64,000 nucleotides of DNA, from positions 999,612-1,063,611 of the forward strand of contig NZ_CP043538.1 in the NCBI RefSeq assembly GCF_000364445.2, given 5' to 3'. Source of the stretch: Methylobacterium mesophilicum SR1.6/6 (GTDB taxonomy: Bacteria; Pseudomonadota; Alphaproteobacteria; Rhizobiales; Beijerinckiaceae). The notes under the pieces are model-generated. The model did no database searches, was not told the origin of the DNA, and saw only the letters and a program-made list of their open reading frames with translations. The translations under genes and the position numbers were made by a program. Below, piece after piece: positions 16,764 through 25,720 of the stretch; the first letter of the stretch is position 1; every line of letters begins with the position of its first letter.

Positions 16764-18113
16764 GTGAGTATCCCGTCGATGCCGGCTGATGCGGTCGGCC
16801 GAGAAGCTCTGCGCAGGATTAGCCTGCGTTTGCTGCCATTTCTGGCGCTGAGTTACCTCGCGAATTACATCGACCGGGTCAACGCGGGCTTCGCCGCCCT
16901 GCAGATGAACCGGGAAGTCGGGCTGACGGCGAGCGCGTTCGGTCTCGGCGGCGGGATGTTCTTCATCGCCTACCTGCTGTTTGAGGTGCCGAGCAATCTC
17001 GCGATGGTCCGGGTCGGAGCGCGCTTGTGGCTCACGCGGATCATGATCACGTGGGGGCTCGTCTCCGGAGCGATGGCGCTGACCTCTGGTCCGGTCTCTT
17101 TCTGCGTGCTGCGGTTTCTGCTGGGTGCGGCGGAAGCCGGCTTCGTGCCCGGCGTGATCCTGTACCTGATGCAGTGGTTCCCGGCCCGGGAGCGGGCGCG
17201 CGTCATCGGCCTGTTCATGGTCGCGAGCCCCGTGGCCGGCATCGTCGGCTCGCCGATCTCGGCGGCGCTGCTCGGACTCGACGGCTGGTTCGGCCTCTCG
17301 GGCTGGCAGTGGCTGTTCATCATCGAGGCGATGCCGGCCGTCTTGATCGGCCTCGTCGGCCTCGTCTGGCTGACCGACTCGCCGGCGCAGGCGCGATGGC
17401 TCGACCCGGAGCACAAGGATTGGCTCGCCGGCCGTCTCGCCGCCGACGCTGCCGCACGGATCAGCGTCGAGAAGACCTCCGTCTGGGCGGTGATGAGCGA
17501 CCGCACCGTGCTGGTGCTGTCGCTGATCTACGCGGGGCAAGCCACCGCCAACGCCGGCTTGTCGCTGTGGCAGCCGCAATTCCTGAAATCGTTCGGCCTC
17601 TCAACGGCGGAGGTCGGCCTCGTGAACGCGATCCCGTTCGCCGTCGCCGCGTTGGCGATGTACGCGGGCGGCCGGAGTTCAGACGCGCGCGACGAGCGCG
17701 TCTGGCACACGGCCGTGCCCACCGCACTGACGACGCTGGGCCTGTGCCTGTGCCTCGTCGTGCACGGCTTGATCCCGACCGTATTCCTGTTGTGCCTCGC
17801 CCTGTTTGGCGTGTCGGCGTCGCGCGGCCCCTTCTGGGCGCTGACGACCGAGTGGCTGTCCTCGCGCGCGGCAGTCGCGGGGATCGCGCAGATCAACGCG
17901 GTGGGCACCGGCGCGAGCTTCTTCACGAGCTGGGCGACCGGGGCGATCAGGGATGCGACCGGAAGCTGGCCGTTGGCGCTCCTGCCGCTCGCAGGTGTGA
18001 CCGCGGTCGCCACAGTGGCCGTCGTCCTGCTCGGACGCCCGATGGCCGTGATTTCCTCGAAGCGATCCGAGCCGCCTATGAACCCGACGACTCCTGTAAC
18101 GGCAGAGCCCTGA
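16764..18113 (+). CDS. MFS transporter, anion:cation symporter type, copy 1
   Basis: A 449-residue carrier with twelve hydrophobic helices. The family start Asn-Tyr-Ile-Asp-Arg-Val-Asn-Ala-Gly-Phe-Ala and the signature Phe-Glu-Val-Pro-Ser-Asn with Arg-Phe-Leu-Leu-Gly-Ala-Ala-Glu-Ala-Gly-Phe are typical of ACS/phthalate permease carriers for organic anions such as sugar acids or aromatic acids. Start is GTG with GGGAGG eight bases upstream. It is a close paralogue of the protein at 19232-20551, and the two flank the aspartate dehydrogenase-like gene. Confidence 0.94.
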   Translation: MSIPSMPADAVGREALRRISLRLLPFLALSYLANYIDRVNAGFAALQMNREVGLTASAFGLGGGMFFIAYLLFEVPSNLAMVRVGARLWLTRIMITWGLVSGAMALTSGPVSFCVLRFLLGAAEAGFVPGVILYLMQWFPARERARVIGLFMVASPVAGIVGSPISAALLGLDGWFGLSGWQWLFIIEAMPAVLIGLVGLVWLTDSPAQARWLDPEHKDWLAGRLAADAAARISVEKTSVWAVMSDRTVLVLSLIYAGQATANAGLSLWQPQFLKSFGLSTAEVGLVNAIPFAVAALAMYAGGRSSDARDERVWHTAVPTALTTLGLCLCLVVHGLIPTVFLLCLALFGVSASRGPFWALTTEWLSSRAAVAGIAQINAVGTGASFFTSWATGAIRDATGSWPLALLPLAGVTAVATVAVVLLGRPMAVISSKRSEPPMNPTTPVTAEP

Positions 18114-18273
18114 TTGCCGTCTGCGCTGCATGGCGCGACCGTCAGCGCAGCGGAGCCGAGTCGTGGATTTGCCGCTCATACAAATTGGTGCTCGATCGAT
18201 ATGATCCCCGGCATGGCCGATGCAGAGAGTCGCGGCGGCCGGCCTCCCCGGTCTCGATAGATGGGAACTCAGC

Positions 18274-19119
18274 ATGCCGCCGCAGGAAGAATCTTGGTCA
18301 CCGGTCCGCGGCGGGCGCGTCGCGATCGCCGGCCTCGGCACCGTCGGGCGTGCCGTGGCGCGCGCCCTCGACGGGGGGGCCATCCCCGGACTGAGCCTGA
18401 GCGCCGTCGCGGTCCGCGATGCCGATAAAGCCCGCGCCGAGCTCGCGGCGCTCGCCGCGCCGCCCGAGGTCGTCACCGCGTTCGACGTCCTGGAGCCGCG
18501 GGCCGACATCGTGCTGGAATGCGCGCCGTCGCAGCACCTCCCAGCGATCGTGCGGCCGTTCGTGACGGCGGGCAAGACCGCCGTCGTGTTGAGCTGCGGG
18601 GCGCTGCTCGATCACGAGGACCTCGTGGAGACCGCCCGCGCCCACGGCGGTCAGATCGTCGTGCCGACCGGCGCCTTGCTCGGCCTCGATGCCGTGACGG
18701 CCGCCGCGGAGGGGACGATCCATACCGTGCGCATGATCACCCGCAAGCCCGTGCGCGGCCTCGTCGGCGCGCCCTACCTCGTGGAGAACGGCATCGAGAT
18801 CGCCGGGATCACCGAGCCGATGCGGGTTTTCGCCGGCAGCCCACGCGAGGCGGCCCGCGGCTTTCCGGCAAACCTCAACGTCGCGGTCGCGCTCTCGCTC
18901 GCCGGCATCGGGCCGGATCGGACCGAGCTCGAGATCTGGGCCGATCCCGTCCTCGACCGCAACACCCACCGCATCGAGGTCGACGCCGACGCGGCGCGGT
19001 TCGCGATGACGATCGAGAACGTGCCGACCGACGAGAATCCCCGCACCGGCCGCATCACGGCCCTCTCGGTCATCGCCTACCTGCGCAAGCTCGCCGCCCC
19101 GCTCCGGGTCGGCACCTGA
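18274..19119 (+). CDS. Aspartate dehydrogenase-like oxidoreductase (NadX family)
   Basis: About 281 residues. The N-terminal NAD(P) fold shows Gly-Leu-Gly-Thr-Val-Gly; the C-terminal domain has Arg-Asn-Thr-His-Arg-Ile-Glu-Val, which contains the conserved His, and Asn-Pro-Arg-Thr-Gly, both hallmarks of L-aspartate dehydrogenase (DUF108). That enzyme makes iminoaspartate or oxaloacetate plus ammonia from aspartate. Here it lies between two carriers and not beside nadA or nadC, so a catabolic role, perhaps on an imported amino-dicarboxylate, is more likely than NAD synthesis. An ATG at 18220 would add 18 residues. Confidence 0.85.
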   Translation: MPPQEESWSPVRGGRVAIAGLGTVGRAVARALDGGAIPGLSLSAVAVRDADKARAELAALAAPPEVVTAFDVLEPRADIVLECAPSQHLPAIVRPFVTAGKTAVVLSCGALLDHEDLVETARAHGGQIVVPTGALLGLDAVTAAAEGTIHTVRMITRKPVRGLVGAPYLVENGIEIAGITEPMRVFAGSPREAARGFPANLNVAVALSLAGIGPDRTELEIWADPVLDRNTHRIEVDADAARFAMTIENVPTDENPRTGRITALSVIAYLRKLAAPLRVGT

Positions 19120-19142
19120 CAGGCCGGGCCCGGCTGGCACGT

Positions 19143-19169
19143 CCCATGCTGCCCATGCTGCCCATGCTG
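19143..19169. repeat. Three perfect tandem copies of a 9-base unit
   Basis: CCCATGCTG occurs three times head to tail in the gap between the aspartate dehydrogenase-like gene and the second MFS gene. It may be a slippage product. No coding role is seen, though the repeat contains ATG triplets upstream of the MFS start. Confidence 0.9.
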
Positions 19170-19231
19170 CCGTCTGCATGCGCCCGGGCCAGCGTCCGTG
19201 TGCGGATTCCCCTCAGACCCCGGAGCGGCCT

Positions 19232-20551
19232 GTGACTTCGACGAGCGACGAGACCCCGTCCGAGATCGAGCGGGCGACGATGCGGCGCGTTACGCTTCGG
19301 ATCATGCCGCTGCTGATGCTGGGCTTCCTCGTCGCCTTCATCGACCGGGTCAACGTCGGCTTCGCAGCCCTGCAGATGAACGCCGATGCCGGACTCTCGG
19401 CCTCGGTCTTCGGACTGGGCGCAGGTCTCTTCTTCGTGGCCTACTTCCTGTTCGAGGTACCCTCCAACCTGATGCTGGAGCGATTCGGCGCCCGCCTGTG
19501 GCTCGCCCGGATCATGATCACTTGGGGGTTGATTTCCGCGGCCACCGCGCTCGTCGTCGGACCGATCTCGTTCTGCGCTTTGCGCTTCCTGCTTGGCGCG
19601 GCGGAAGCCGGCTTCTATCCCGGCGTGATCTTCTACCTGACGCGCTGGTTCCCGAAGGCCTATCGCGCCCGGGTGATCGCCCTTTTCGCGGTGGCCGTAC
19701 CCCTGTCGAATTTCGTCGGCTCGCCGCTCTCAGCGGCGCTGCTCGGGCTCGACGGCTGGTTGGGTCTGCGCGGCTGGCAGTTGATGTCGATCGTCGAGGC
19801 GGCGCCGGCCGTGGTGCTCGGCCTGCTCGTCCTGCGGTTCCTGCCGGAGGGGCCGCATCGCGCGCCCTGGCTCGACGAGGCACAGCGCGGCTGGCTCACC
19901 GGACGTTTGGAAGCCGAGCGTGCGGAGCAGCCGCTGGTCCGGCCGTCCGTCTGGCGGATCATCCGCGATCGGCGCGTGCTCGCCGCGGGCTTGATCTTCG
20001 CCGGCAGCGTCGGAGCGAGCGCGTGCCTGTCGATCTGGCAGCCACAGATCTTCAAGTCCTACGGTCTCACGACCATGGAGATCGGCCTGCTCAACTCGGT
20101 GCCCTTCGGGATCGCGGCCGGGCTGATGGTGCTCTGGGCTCGGCGCTCAGACCGCACGGGGGAGCGGGCCTGGCACGTCGCCGGCCCGCAGGCGCTCACC
20201 GCGCTCTGCCTCGCGGCGGCGCTGGCCGCACACGGGTTCTGGCCGACGGTCGCGATCCTGTTCCTGGCGATCCTGGGAACCTACGCCGTTAAAGGCCCGT
20301 TCTGGGCACTGGTCACGGAATGGCTGCCGCCGGGCGCGTCCGCAGCCGGCATCGCGCAGATCAACGCCATCGGAAATCTCGGCGCCTTTATCGGGACTTA
20401 TCTGATGGGCGTGATCAAGGACGCGAGTGGCAGCTACGCGCTAGGCCTGTTGCCGCTCGCCCTGGTCACGGCTATCGGCGCCGCGCTCGCGTTGGGATTG
20501 AGCCGCACGCGCCCCCCGCTGATCCCCATCCTGCCTGGCGAGCGGGCGTAG
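19232..20551 (+). CDS. MFS transporter, anion:cation symporter type, copy 2
   Basis: About 439 residues and twelve membrane helices, with the same signatures as the carrier at 16764 (Phe-Ile-Asp-Arg-Val-Asn-Val-Gly-Phe-Ala, Phe-Glu-Val-Pro-Ser-Asn, Leu-Gly-Ala-Ala-Glu-Ala-Gly-Phe). I prefer the GTG at 19232, which leaves a short N-terminal tail before helix 1; an upstream ATG at 19178 is the alternative. The two carriers probably arose by duplication and may import related carboxylates. Confidence 0.92.
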   Translation: MTSTSDETPSEIERATMRRVTLRIMPLLMLGFLVAFIDRVNVGFAALQMNADAGLSASVFGLGAGLFFVAYFLFEVPSNLMLERFGARLWLARIMITWGLISAATALVVGPISFCALRFLLGAAEAGFYPGVIFYLTRWFPKAYRARVIALFAVAVPLSNFVGSPLSAALLGLDGWLGLRGWQLMSIVEAAPAVVLGLLVLRFLPEGPHRAPWLDEAQRGWLTGRLEAERAEQPLVRPSVWRIIRDRRVLAAGLIFAGSVGASACLSIWQPQIFKSYGLTTMEIGLLNSVPFGIAAGLMVLWARRSDRTGERAWHVAGPQALTALCLAAALAAHGFWPTVAILFLAILGTYAVKGPFWALVTEWLPPGASAAGIAQINAIGNLGAFIGTYLMGVIKDASGSYALGLLPLALVTAIGAALALGLSRTRPPLIPILPGERA

Positions 20552-21192
20552 GCTCCCGGGACGCTTCACGCCGCGGATCGGGCGGGAGTTCGCGAGAAGA
20601 TGCCGGCGGCACGCTCCAGGTTGAATCGCCGCCCGCTCTACGCCATCTGGCCGACAGCCCGGCTTCGCCGTCCCAGAGCGCTCCCCCATATTCGTGGGCG
20701 TTGATGCCGCGATTTGATGCGCCCCAGTGGCGTCGGGTCCAGCATCTGTAGGCGTCGGATCATAGAGCAAATTCCCGAGCTCATAATCCCTGCTGGATCG
20801 CCCCTTTTTCCCTGAACGGGAAAAACTCGGCGCCGGCTATCCGTCTCATCCGATTAGGGATTTCCCGTCCTTGAGATACCCGCAAGGGAGAATGGCAAGT
20901 GACTTCCCTGAGTCATTCCCTCAGTTCAGGGAAAAGCGAGAGAGACCATTTCGACGCTGATGGGTTTGCCCTCGAGCATTCGTAGGCAAGATACCAGGGG
21001 GAGGTCCTCTGGCGTGGTAGCTTCGGCGTGACCGTCACGTCCGCTGTGCCTCCGGATCTGCAGTCCGGCCGGCTCCGCAAACGGCGAGCGATCCAGCGCC
21101 CCCGCGGCCGACCCGAGCGGCCGGAGAGCGGCCAGCCTCGCGCGCTCTTAGCCGGTCGAACGGCGGACAAGCGGATATCCTGAACGCCGTCG
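20552..21192. other. Gene-poor gap of about 640 bases containing a repeat element
   Basis: Between the second MFS gene and the helix-hairpin-helix gene no credible coding sequence is seen. The central part (20806-20935) is a repeat described separately. Its base composition is less GC-rich than the neighbouring genes. The rest holds nothing I can assign. Confidence 0.5.
20806..20935. repeat. 130-base element bounded by a perfect 12-base inverted repeat
   Basis: TTTTCCCTGAAC at 20806-20817 is the exact reverse complement of GTTCAGGGAAAA at 20924-20935. Between them are further copies of the TTCCC/GGGAA theme (for example around 20850, 20903 and 20915). This looks like a small non-coding mobile or structured element, or a remnant of one. 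No transposase is nearby. Confidence 0.7.
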
Positions 21193-21915
21193 ATGGCGAG
21201 CCGTTGCGGGAAGTCGGAAATCGCCCTATCGGCGGCGATGCCCGGCCGATCGCTTCGCTCAACCAGGTCCGATACCCTCTTTGACGAGATCAGCGTGCGG
21301 CTCCCGCTGTTCGAGGATCTGCCTCCTGACGCGCTACAGCATCTCGCGACGCCGGGATTCGGCCGCGGATTCCTGACGGCCTCGCTGCGGGCCCGCCTGC
21401 GCAAGGCCGGGTATCGGGATCTCGGCCAACTGGCCCAGGCTTCACCGGAGGCGATCGCCAGCATCAGGAAGTTCGGTCCGGTCCGCGTCGACCGCGTTCG
21501 GGATCTCATCCTCAACGAGATCGCGCGCTGGCTGCCGGGTGCCCGTGAGAGGCACGCAAGGGGGGCCACCGGAGAGCGGAGGCTCGGACGCCTGCGAGAC
21601 AGGCCGGTCGAAGGCCTGCCCCTGGCCGCCGACGCGATCGCCGCGCTCGGCTGCGCCGGTTGCACCTGCGCGGATCTGGCCGGCCGTTCACGCACCGAAC
21701 TCCTCGGCACGGGACGCATGATCGCCCGCGATGTGGATCGCATCATCACGACGCTCGCCGAACTCCTGGGCGGGAGCAGGACGACCGCTTCTCTGTCCGC
21801 GCAGGTGGCCGAAGACGCGCCCGAGACGGAGACCGAGACCATCGCATCCCGTCGGGCCGCCCTGCTCGCACAGCAGGATCGTGAATGGGATGCCGCTGCC
21901 CCGGCCATAGATTAG
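21193..21915 (+). CDS. Hypothetical protein with two helix-hairpin-helix-like segments
   Basis: A 240-residue protein I do not recognise as a named gene. Two segments resemble the helix-hairpin-helix fold of the RNA polymerase alpha C-terminal domain: about residues 68-100 (Leu-Arg-Lys-Ala-Gly-Tyr-Arg-Asp-Leu-Gly-Gln-Leu-Ala-Gln) and about 152-190 (Leu-Gly-Cys-Ala-Gly-Cys-Thr-Cys-Ala-Asp-Leu). That suggests DNA binding or protein-protein contact. The tail is acidic. It may start at the Met at residue 16. There are no functionally linked neighbours, and a repeat element lies just upstream. Coding is supported by the coherent repeats; function unknown. Confidence 0.6.
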   Translation: MASRCGKSEIALSAAMPGRSLRSTRSDTLFDEISVRLPLFEDLPPDALQHLATPGFGRGFLTASLRARLRKAGYRDLGQLAQASPEAIASIRKFGPVRVDRVRDLILNEIARWLPGARERHARGATGERRLGRLRDRPVEGLPLAADAIAALGCAGCTCADLAGRSRTELLGTGRMIARDVDRIITTLAELLGGSRTTASLSAQVAEDAPETETETIASRRAALLAQQDREWDAAAPAID

Positions 21916-22040
21916 CCTCGGCCTGACCCATCCCGGATCAGCGGATTCCAGCTCAGCCGGCTCGGCCGCTTCGCGCCGATGGCCGACCTGCGGCCAGATA
22001 CGATCCGCCTTCGAACAGTCGTCGTTGAGAAGCGGCCCGC

Positions 22041-23141
22041 TCAGCCGAGCCCGAGGCCGCGGATGAGCAGGATGGCGGTGGCCAGCAAGACGAGGAGCGA
22101 GGCGGTGACCGCCATCGTGACCCGGCCGCCCACCTGTGCCAGCACACGCACGTCCACCCCGAGGCCCAGCGCGGCCATCGACACGATCGTGAGGAAGCCG
22201 GCGAGGCGGGAGATCGGCGCGATCCAGGCGTCCGGGATCAGCCCGAGCGAGCGCAGGCTCGCCAATGCCAGGAAGCCGAGGATGAACCACGGCACCAGCT
22301 TGAAGAAGCCGGGCCGGCTCCGGATGGTCCGGGCGGTCGCCCCCGCCGCCGGCAGGCGCGGCGCGAGCAGCGACAAGGCCAGCACCACCGGTCCGAGCAT
22401 CAGCACCCGAACCAGCTTGACCAGCGTGCCCACCTGCGTGGCGAGCGGGCCCACCGGGACGGTCGCGGCCAGGACCTGCGGCACCGCGTAGACGGTCAGC
22501 CCCGCCAGCACGCCGTACTGGTGCTCGCTGAAGCCGACGAGCGGCACGAACAGCGGCAGGCCCAGCACCATCAGCACGCCCAGCACGGCCGTGAACGCGA
22601 TGGCGGCCGCCACGTCCCGGCTGTCCGCCCCGATCACCGGCGCCACCGCGGCGATCGCCGAGTTGCCGCAGATCGCGTTGCCGCAGGCGATCAGCAGCGC
22701 CATGCGCACCGGCAGCCCGAGGGCGCGGCAGAGGGCGCAGCTCGCCAGGATGGTCAGCGCCACCGCCCCGACGATGCCGGCCAGCAGCGCCGGCCCCGAG
22801 GCGACAATGGCCCCCAGGCTCACCGCGGCGCCCAGCAGGGTCACGGCCACCTCCAGCACCTGCTTGGCCGAGAAGGCGATCCCGGCCTTGAAGCGCGCGC
22901 CCGGCACCCAGGCGGAGCGCAGGGCCGTCCCCAGCAAGATGGCCAGCACCAGCGCCTCGACGTAGGGATGGCCGGTCAGGTGCTCCTCGCCAGCCTGCAG
23001 ACCCTGCGCCACCACGGTCAGGCCCAGGCACAGGAGCAGGCCCGGGAGCAGGGTGCCGGCCGTCCCGGCCCAGGCGGATGCGCGCCGCGACCGGGACGGT
23101 GCGGTCCCGGACCGGTCCAGCACGGCGGGTCTGGCGATCAT
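22041..23141 (-). CDS. YeiH/UPF0324 family putative sulfate or sulfite exporter
   Basis: A 366-residue membrane protein with about ten hydrophobic helices, of the PF03601 (YeiH) family. Segments such as Glu-Ala-Leu-Val-Leu-Ala-Ile-Leu-Leu-Gly and Ala-Cys-Gly-Asn-Ala-Ile-Cys-Gly-Asn-Ser-Ala-Ile-Ala-Ala are typical. As I recall, members of this family in sulfonate-degrading bacteria are named SuyZ or TauZ and proposed to export sulfate or sulfite. It is the last gene of the sulfolactate operon, 28 bases after sorB, fitting the removal of the sulfur waste product. Confidence 0.88.
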   Translation of the reverse strand: MIARPAVLDRSGTAPSRSRRASAWAGTAGTLLPGLLLCLGLTVVAQGLQAGEEHLTGHPYVEALVLAILLGTALRSAWVPGARFKAGIAFSAKQVLEVAVTLLGAAVSLGAIVASGPALLAGIVGAVALTILASCALCRALGLPVRMALLIACGNAICGNSAIAAVAPVIGADSRDVAAAIAFTAVLGVLMVLGLPLFVPLVGFSEHQYGVLAGLTVYAVPQVLAATVPVGPLATQVGTLVKLVRVLMLGPVVLALSLLAPRLPAAGATARTIRSRPGFFKLVPWFILGFLALASLRSLGLIPDAWIAPISRLAGFLTIVSMAALGLGVDVRVLAQVGGRVTMAVTASLLVLLATAILLIRGLGLG

Positions 23142-23169
23142 CGCGCGGCCTCCTGTCCGGTGTCGGCGC

Positions 23170-23511
23170 TCAGTAGGCCGTGCCGAGATAGGCGGCGATG
23201 GCCTTGGCCTGCTCCTCGGCGATCGGCGCCCGGTAGACCTTGATCATCTTGGCGACCTCGGCGTCCCAGAAGGCCTGCCCCTTCTTCGGCGGCTGCATGG
23301 CGACGTAGTCGGCCGAGTGGCAGGTCATGCAGTTCTCCTGCGCGGCCTGGAAGCCGGCCGCGTGCGCGGCATCCGGGGCCGGCCGGAACTGCGCCGTCGG
23401 CTCCGGCAGCGCGTAGGTGTCGGGCGCGGCGCGCGCGGAGGTCGCGGCCAGCGCGGGGGCCAGCGCGAGGGCGGCGATGATCGACGCGCGAAGCGGGCAG
23501 GGGCTGAACAT
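23170..23511 (-). CDS. sorB: Sulfite dehydrogenase cytochrome c subunit SorB
   Basis: A 113-residue periplasmic c-type cytochrome with a Sec signal peptide ending near Ala-Arg-Ala. One haem site Cys-Met-Thr-Cys-His is at about residues 61-65, and a Met ligand candidate lies downstream (Lys-Met-Ile-Lys-Val). Small size, the Pro-Lys-Lys-Gly-Gln segment and its place 12 bases after the molybdoenzyme gene identify it as the electron acceptor subunit of the SorAB sulfite:cytochrome c oxidoreductase. It passes two electrons from sulfite to the respiratory chain. Confidence 0.92.
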   Translation of the reverse strand: MFSPCPLRASIIAALALAPALAATSARAAPDTYALPEPTAQFRPAPDAAHAAGFQAAQENCMTCHSADYVAMQPPKKGQAFWDAEVAKMIKVYRAPIAEEQAKAIAAYLGTAY

Positions 23512-23523
23512 GCCGATCCTCCT

Positions 23524-24729
23524 TCAGGCCGCCCGAACGCGGGTGGTCTCGACCACGTTGCGCATGTACCCGGCGGGGTTCCAGCGCGGCTCCATCGGCT
23601 GGGTGCCGCCGTCGTTGCCCGTGGCCCGCACCCGCAGGGCGTGCGTGCCCGGCGTCAGCTCGACCTCCGCGGTCCAAGTGCGGAAGGCGTAGCGGCCGAG
23701 ATCCTGGCCGAGCCGGGCCTCGCCCCAGCTCCGGCCGTCGTCGGTCGAGACCGCCACAGCCTTGATGCCCGAGCCGCCGTCGAAGGCGATGCCGCGCAGG
23801 GGCACGCGCCCGGCCGTCACCTGCGCGCCGTCGGTCAGGTTGGTCACGAACGAGCGGACGTTGAAGCGGCCGATCGGCACGGTCTTGTCGGGCGCCTTGC
23901 CGGGTTCCGTGCAGGCACAGGCATTGTCGGGGATGCGGTAGGCGCTCTTCATCCAGAAGCCCTCGAACGGCTTGTCGAGGATGCTGATGCTGTTGAGGTG
24001 CTTGACCCAGTAGGTGCCGTAGAAGCCGGGCACGATCAGGCGCAGCGGGAAGCCGTTGAGCCAGGGCAGGTCCTGCCCGTTCATGCCCCAGGCCAGCATC
24101 ACCGCGCCGTCCCGGGCGTGGTCGAGGGTCAGCGCCTTGGCGAAGTCCGGCGTCTCGGGCAGGACCGGTCCGTCGAGGCCCTCGAAGGACACCTGCACGG
24201 CGCCGGCCTTGACGCCGGCCTTGTCGAGCACGGCCTTGAGCGGCACGCCGGTCCAGCGGGCGCAGCCCATGGCGCCGTTGGCGAGCTGGCCGCCGGCGAT
24301 GCGCGGCTCGAAGAAGCCGCGGGAATTGCCCGAGCACTGGTTGACCGCCACGATCTCGGTCTGCGGCATGGCCTTGAGGTCGGCGAGCGACAGGGAGAGC
24401 GGGCGCTCGACCTGCCCGGTCACCGCGACGCGGAAGGCCTGCGCGTCGATCTCGGTCGGGATGTCGGCGAGGTGGTAGCGCACGAAGAACGCGTCGTTGG
24501 GCGTGATCGCGCCCTCGTCGAAGACCGCGAACGGCGTCTCCAGCTGCGGCGGGCGCGCGGTCATCTGCAGGAGCGGCCGCTTGCCCGGATAGGCGACGAG
24601 CGGCCGCTCGCCGTTGCCGAAGGGCAGCGTGGCGGTGTCGCCCGCCCGTGCGCGCGGCACGCCGCCGACGGCGGCCAGCGCGCCGAGCGCGCTCAGCCGC
24701 ATGAAGTCCCGTCTTCCACGATCGGTCAT
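23524..24729 (-). CDS. sorA: Sulfite dehydrogenase molybdopterin subunit SorA
   Basis: A 401-residue sulfite oxidase-family protein. The N-terminus is a Tat signal (Arg-Arg-Asp-Phe-Met-Arg-Leu), as expected for a folded molybdoenzyme exported to the periplasm. The molybdenum cysteine is in Asn-Gln-Cys-Ser-Gly-Asn-Ser-Arg, and the substrate-pocket Arg-Trp-Thr-Gly-Val-Pro motif follows; a C-terminal Ig-like dimerisation domain is present. ATG 24729 is chosen for its GAGGAG site. It oxidises the sulfite released by SuyAB to sulfate. Confidence 0.94.
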   Translation of the reverse strand: MTDRGRRDFMRLSALGALAAVGGVPRARAGDTATLPFGNGERPLVAYPGKRPLLQMTARPPQLETPFAVFDEGAITPNDAFFVRYHLADIPTEIDAQAFRVAVTGQVERPLSLSLADLKAMPQTEIVAVNQCSGNSRGFFEPRIAGGQLANGAMGCARWTGVPLKAVLDKAGVKAGAVQVSFEGLDGPVLPETPDFAKALTLDHARDGAVMLAWGMNGQDLPWLNGFPLRLIVPGFYGTYWVKHLNSISILDKPFEGFWMKSAYRIPDNACACTEPGKAPDKTVPIGRFNVRSFVTNLTDGAQVTAGRVPLRGIAFDGGSGIKAVAVSTDDGRSWGEARLGQDLGRYAFRTWTAEVELTPGTHALRVRATGNDGGTQPMEPRWNPAGYMRNVVETTRVRAA

Positions 24730-24820
24730 CGCGCGCTCCTCGTTCAGGCTGTCGCGGCGGAGTTCCGGTTCGGCGCGCCCCATCCGCGATCGCGGGGCGA
24801 CGCCGCGGAGGGGATCCCGG

Positions 24821-25645
24821 TCAGCGCAGGACCGAGAGGTAGTGGATGTCCTGCGTCAGGCAGGTCGAGAGGCGCCACTCGACCGGCCGCTCCTCGAGGT
24901 CGATGGCGACGCGGTCGATCTCGAGGGCCGGAGTCCCGGCGGGCACCTGAAGCAGTTCCGCCTCGCGGGGCCCGAGCGCCACCGCCTTCAGGCGCTCCTT
25001 GGCGGTGGCGATCGTGATGCCGTAGCGGGTGGCGTAGAGGCTGTAGAGGGTGTTGGGCAGCTCGAGCTGGGCGATGCCCGGGAACAGGCCGGCGGGCACG
25101 CTGATCGTCTCGACCACGCACAGCTTGGCGTCGACGGCGCGCACGCGCTCGATCCGGACCACCCGGGCGGACCGCACGAGGTCGAGGCGCCCGCGCTCGT
25201 CGGCGCTGGCGGCGGCTTCCGCGATCCCCGTGACCCGGCTCGTGGGCATGCCGGTGCCGTCGCCGTCCGGCCGCAGCTTCAGGAAGCGGAAGACGCTCTG
25301 CTTGTCGTCGTGGTCGGCCACGAAGGTCCCGCGGCCCTGGCGGCGCACCAGCAGGCTGTCGGCGGTGAGCGCGTCGAGGGCCTTGCGCACCGTTCCCTGG
25401 CTGACCCCCAGCTCGAGGGCGAGCTGCCCCTCGCTCGGCAGGATCTGGCCGGGCTGCCAGACCGCGTCGGCCAGGCGCCTCAGCAGCGTGTCGTAGACCT
25501 GCCGGTAGAGCGGCCGGAAGCCGACCGTGCGGGCGCCTCCCGAATCCGCGCGTCCCGAACCTGCCTGCCCTTCGCCTGACCGTTCCATCGCGTGACGACG
25601 CAGAGCCCCATCCGTGGGTAGAGCGTCGAAGGATGTGTCCAGCAC
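24821..25645 (-). CDS. GntR family regulator with UTRA domain, probable sulfonate-island regulator
   Basis: About 274 residues. A GntR winged helix (Leu-Pro-Ser-Glu-Gly-Gln-Leu-Ala-Leu-Glu-Leu-Gly-Val-Ser and Gly-Arg-Gly-Thr-Phe-Val-Ala) is followed by a UTRA ligand-binding domain of the HutC subfamily. The GTG at 25645 is preferred for its strong GGAGGGA site; an upstream ATG at 25687 or a later Met at 25588 are alternatives. It lies inside the sulfolactate operon. It is the only regulator gene between 22 and 42.5 kb, so it is the best candidate to bind the related palindromes at 30835, 31314 and 40682. Confidence 0.88.
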   Translation of the reverse strand: MLDTSFDALPTDGALRRHAMERSGEGQAGSGRADSGGARTVGFRPLYRQVYDTLLRRLADAVWQPGQILPSEGQLALELGVSQGTVRKALDALTADSLLVRRQGRGTFVADHDDKQSVFRFLKLRPDGDGTGMPTSRVTGIAEAAASADERGRLDLVRSARVVRIERVRAVDAKLCVVETISVPAGLFPGIAQLELPNTLYSLYATRYGITIATAKERLKAVALGPREAELLQVPAGTPALEIDRVAIDLEERPVEWRLSTCLTQDIHYLSVLR

Positions 25646-25720
25646 CTCTCCCTCCTCTCGCTTACGTGGCTCCGCCGACGGGAGCAATCACAGGTTTTTC
25701 CCCCGCACAGGCGATCCGCC

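Noticed and set aside
20913..21908. Minus-strand open frame of 331 codons opposite the helix-hairpin-helix gene
   Set aside because: Ser/Arg-rich composition without pattern, whereas the plus strand shows two coherent helix-hairpin-helix-like repeats.
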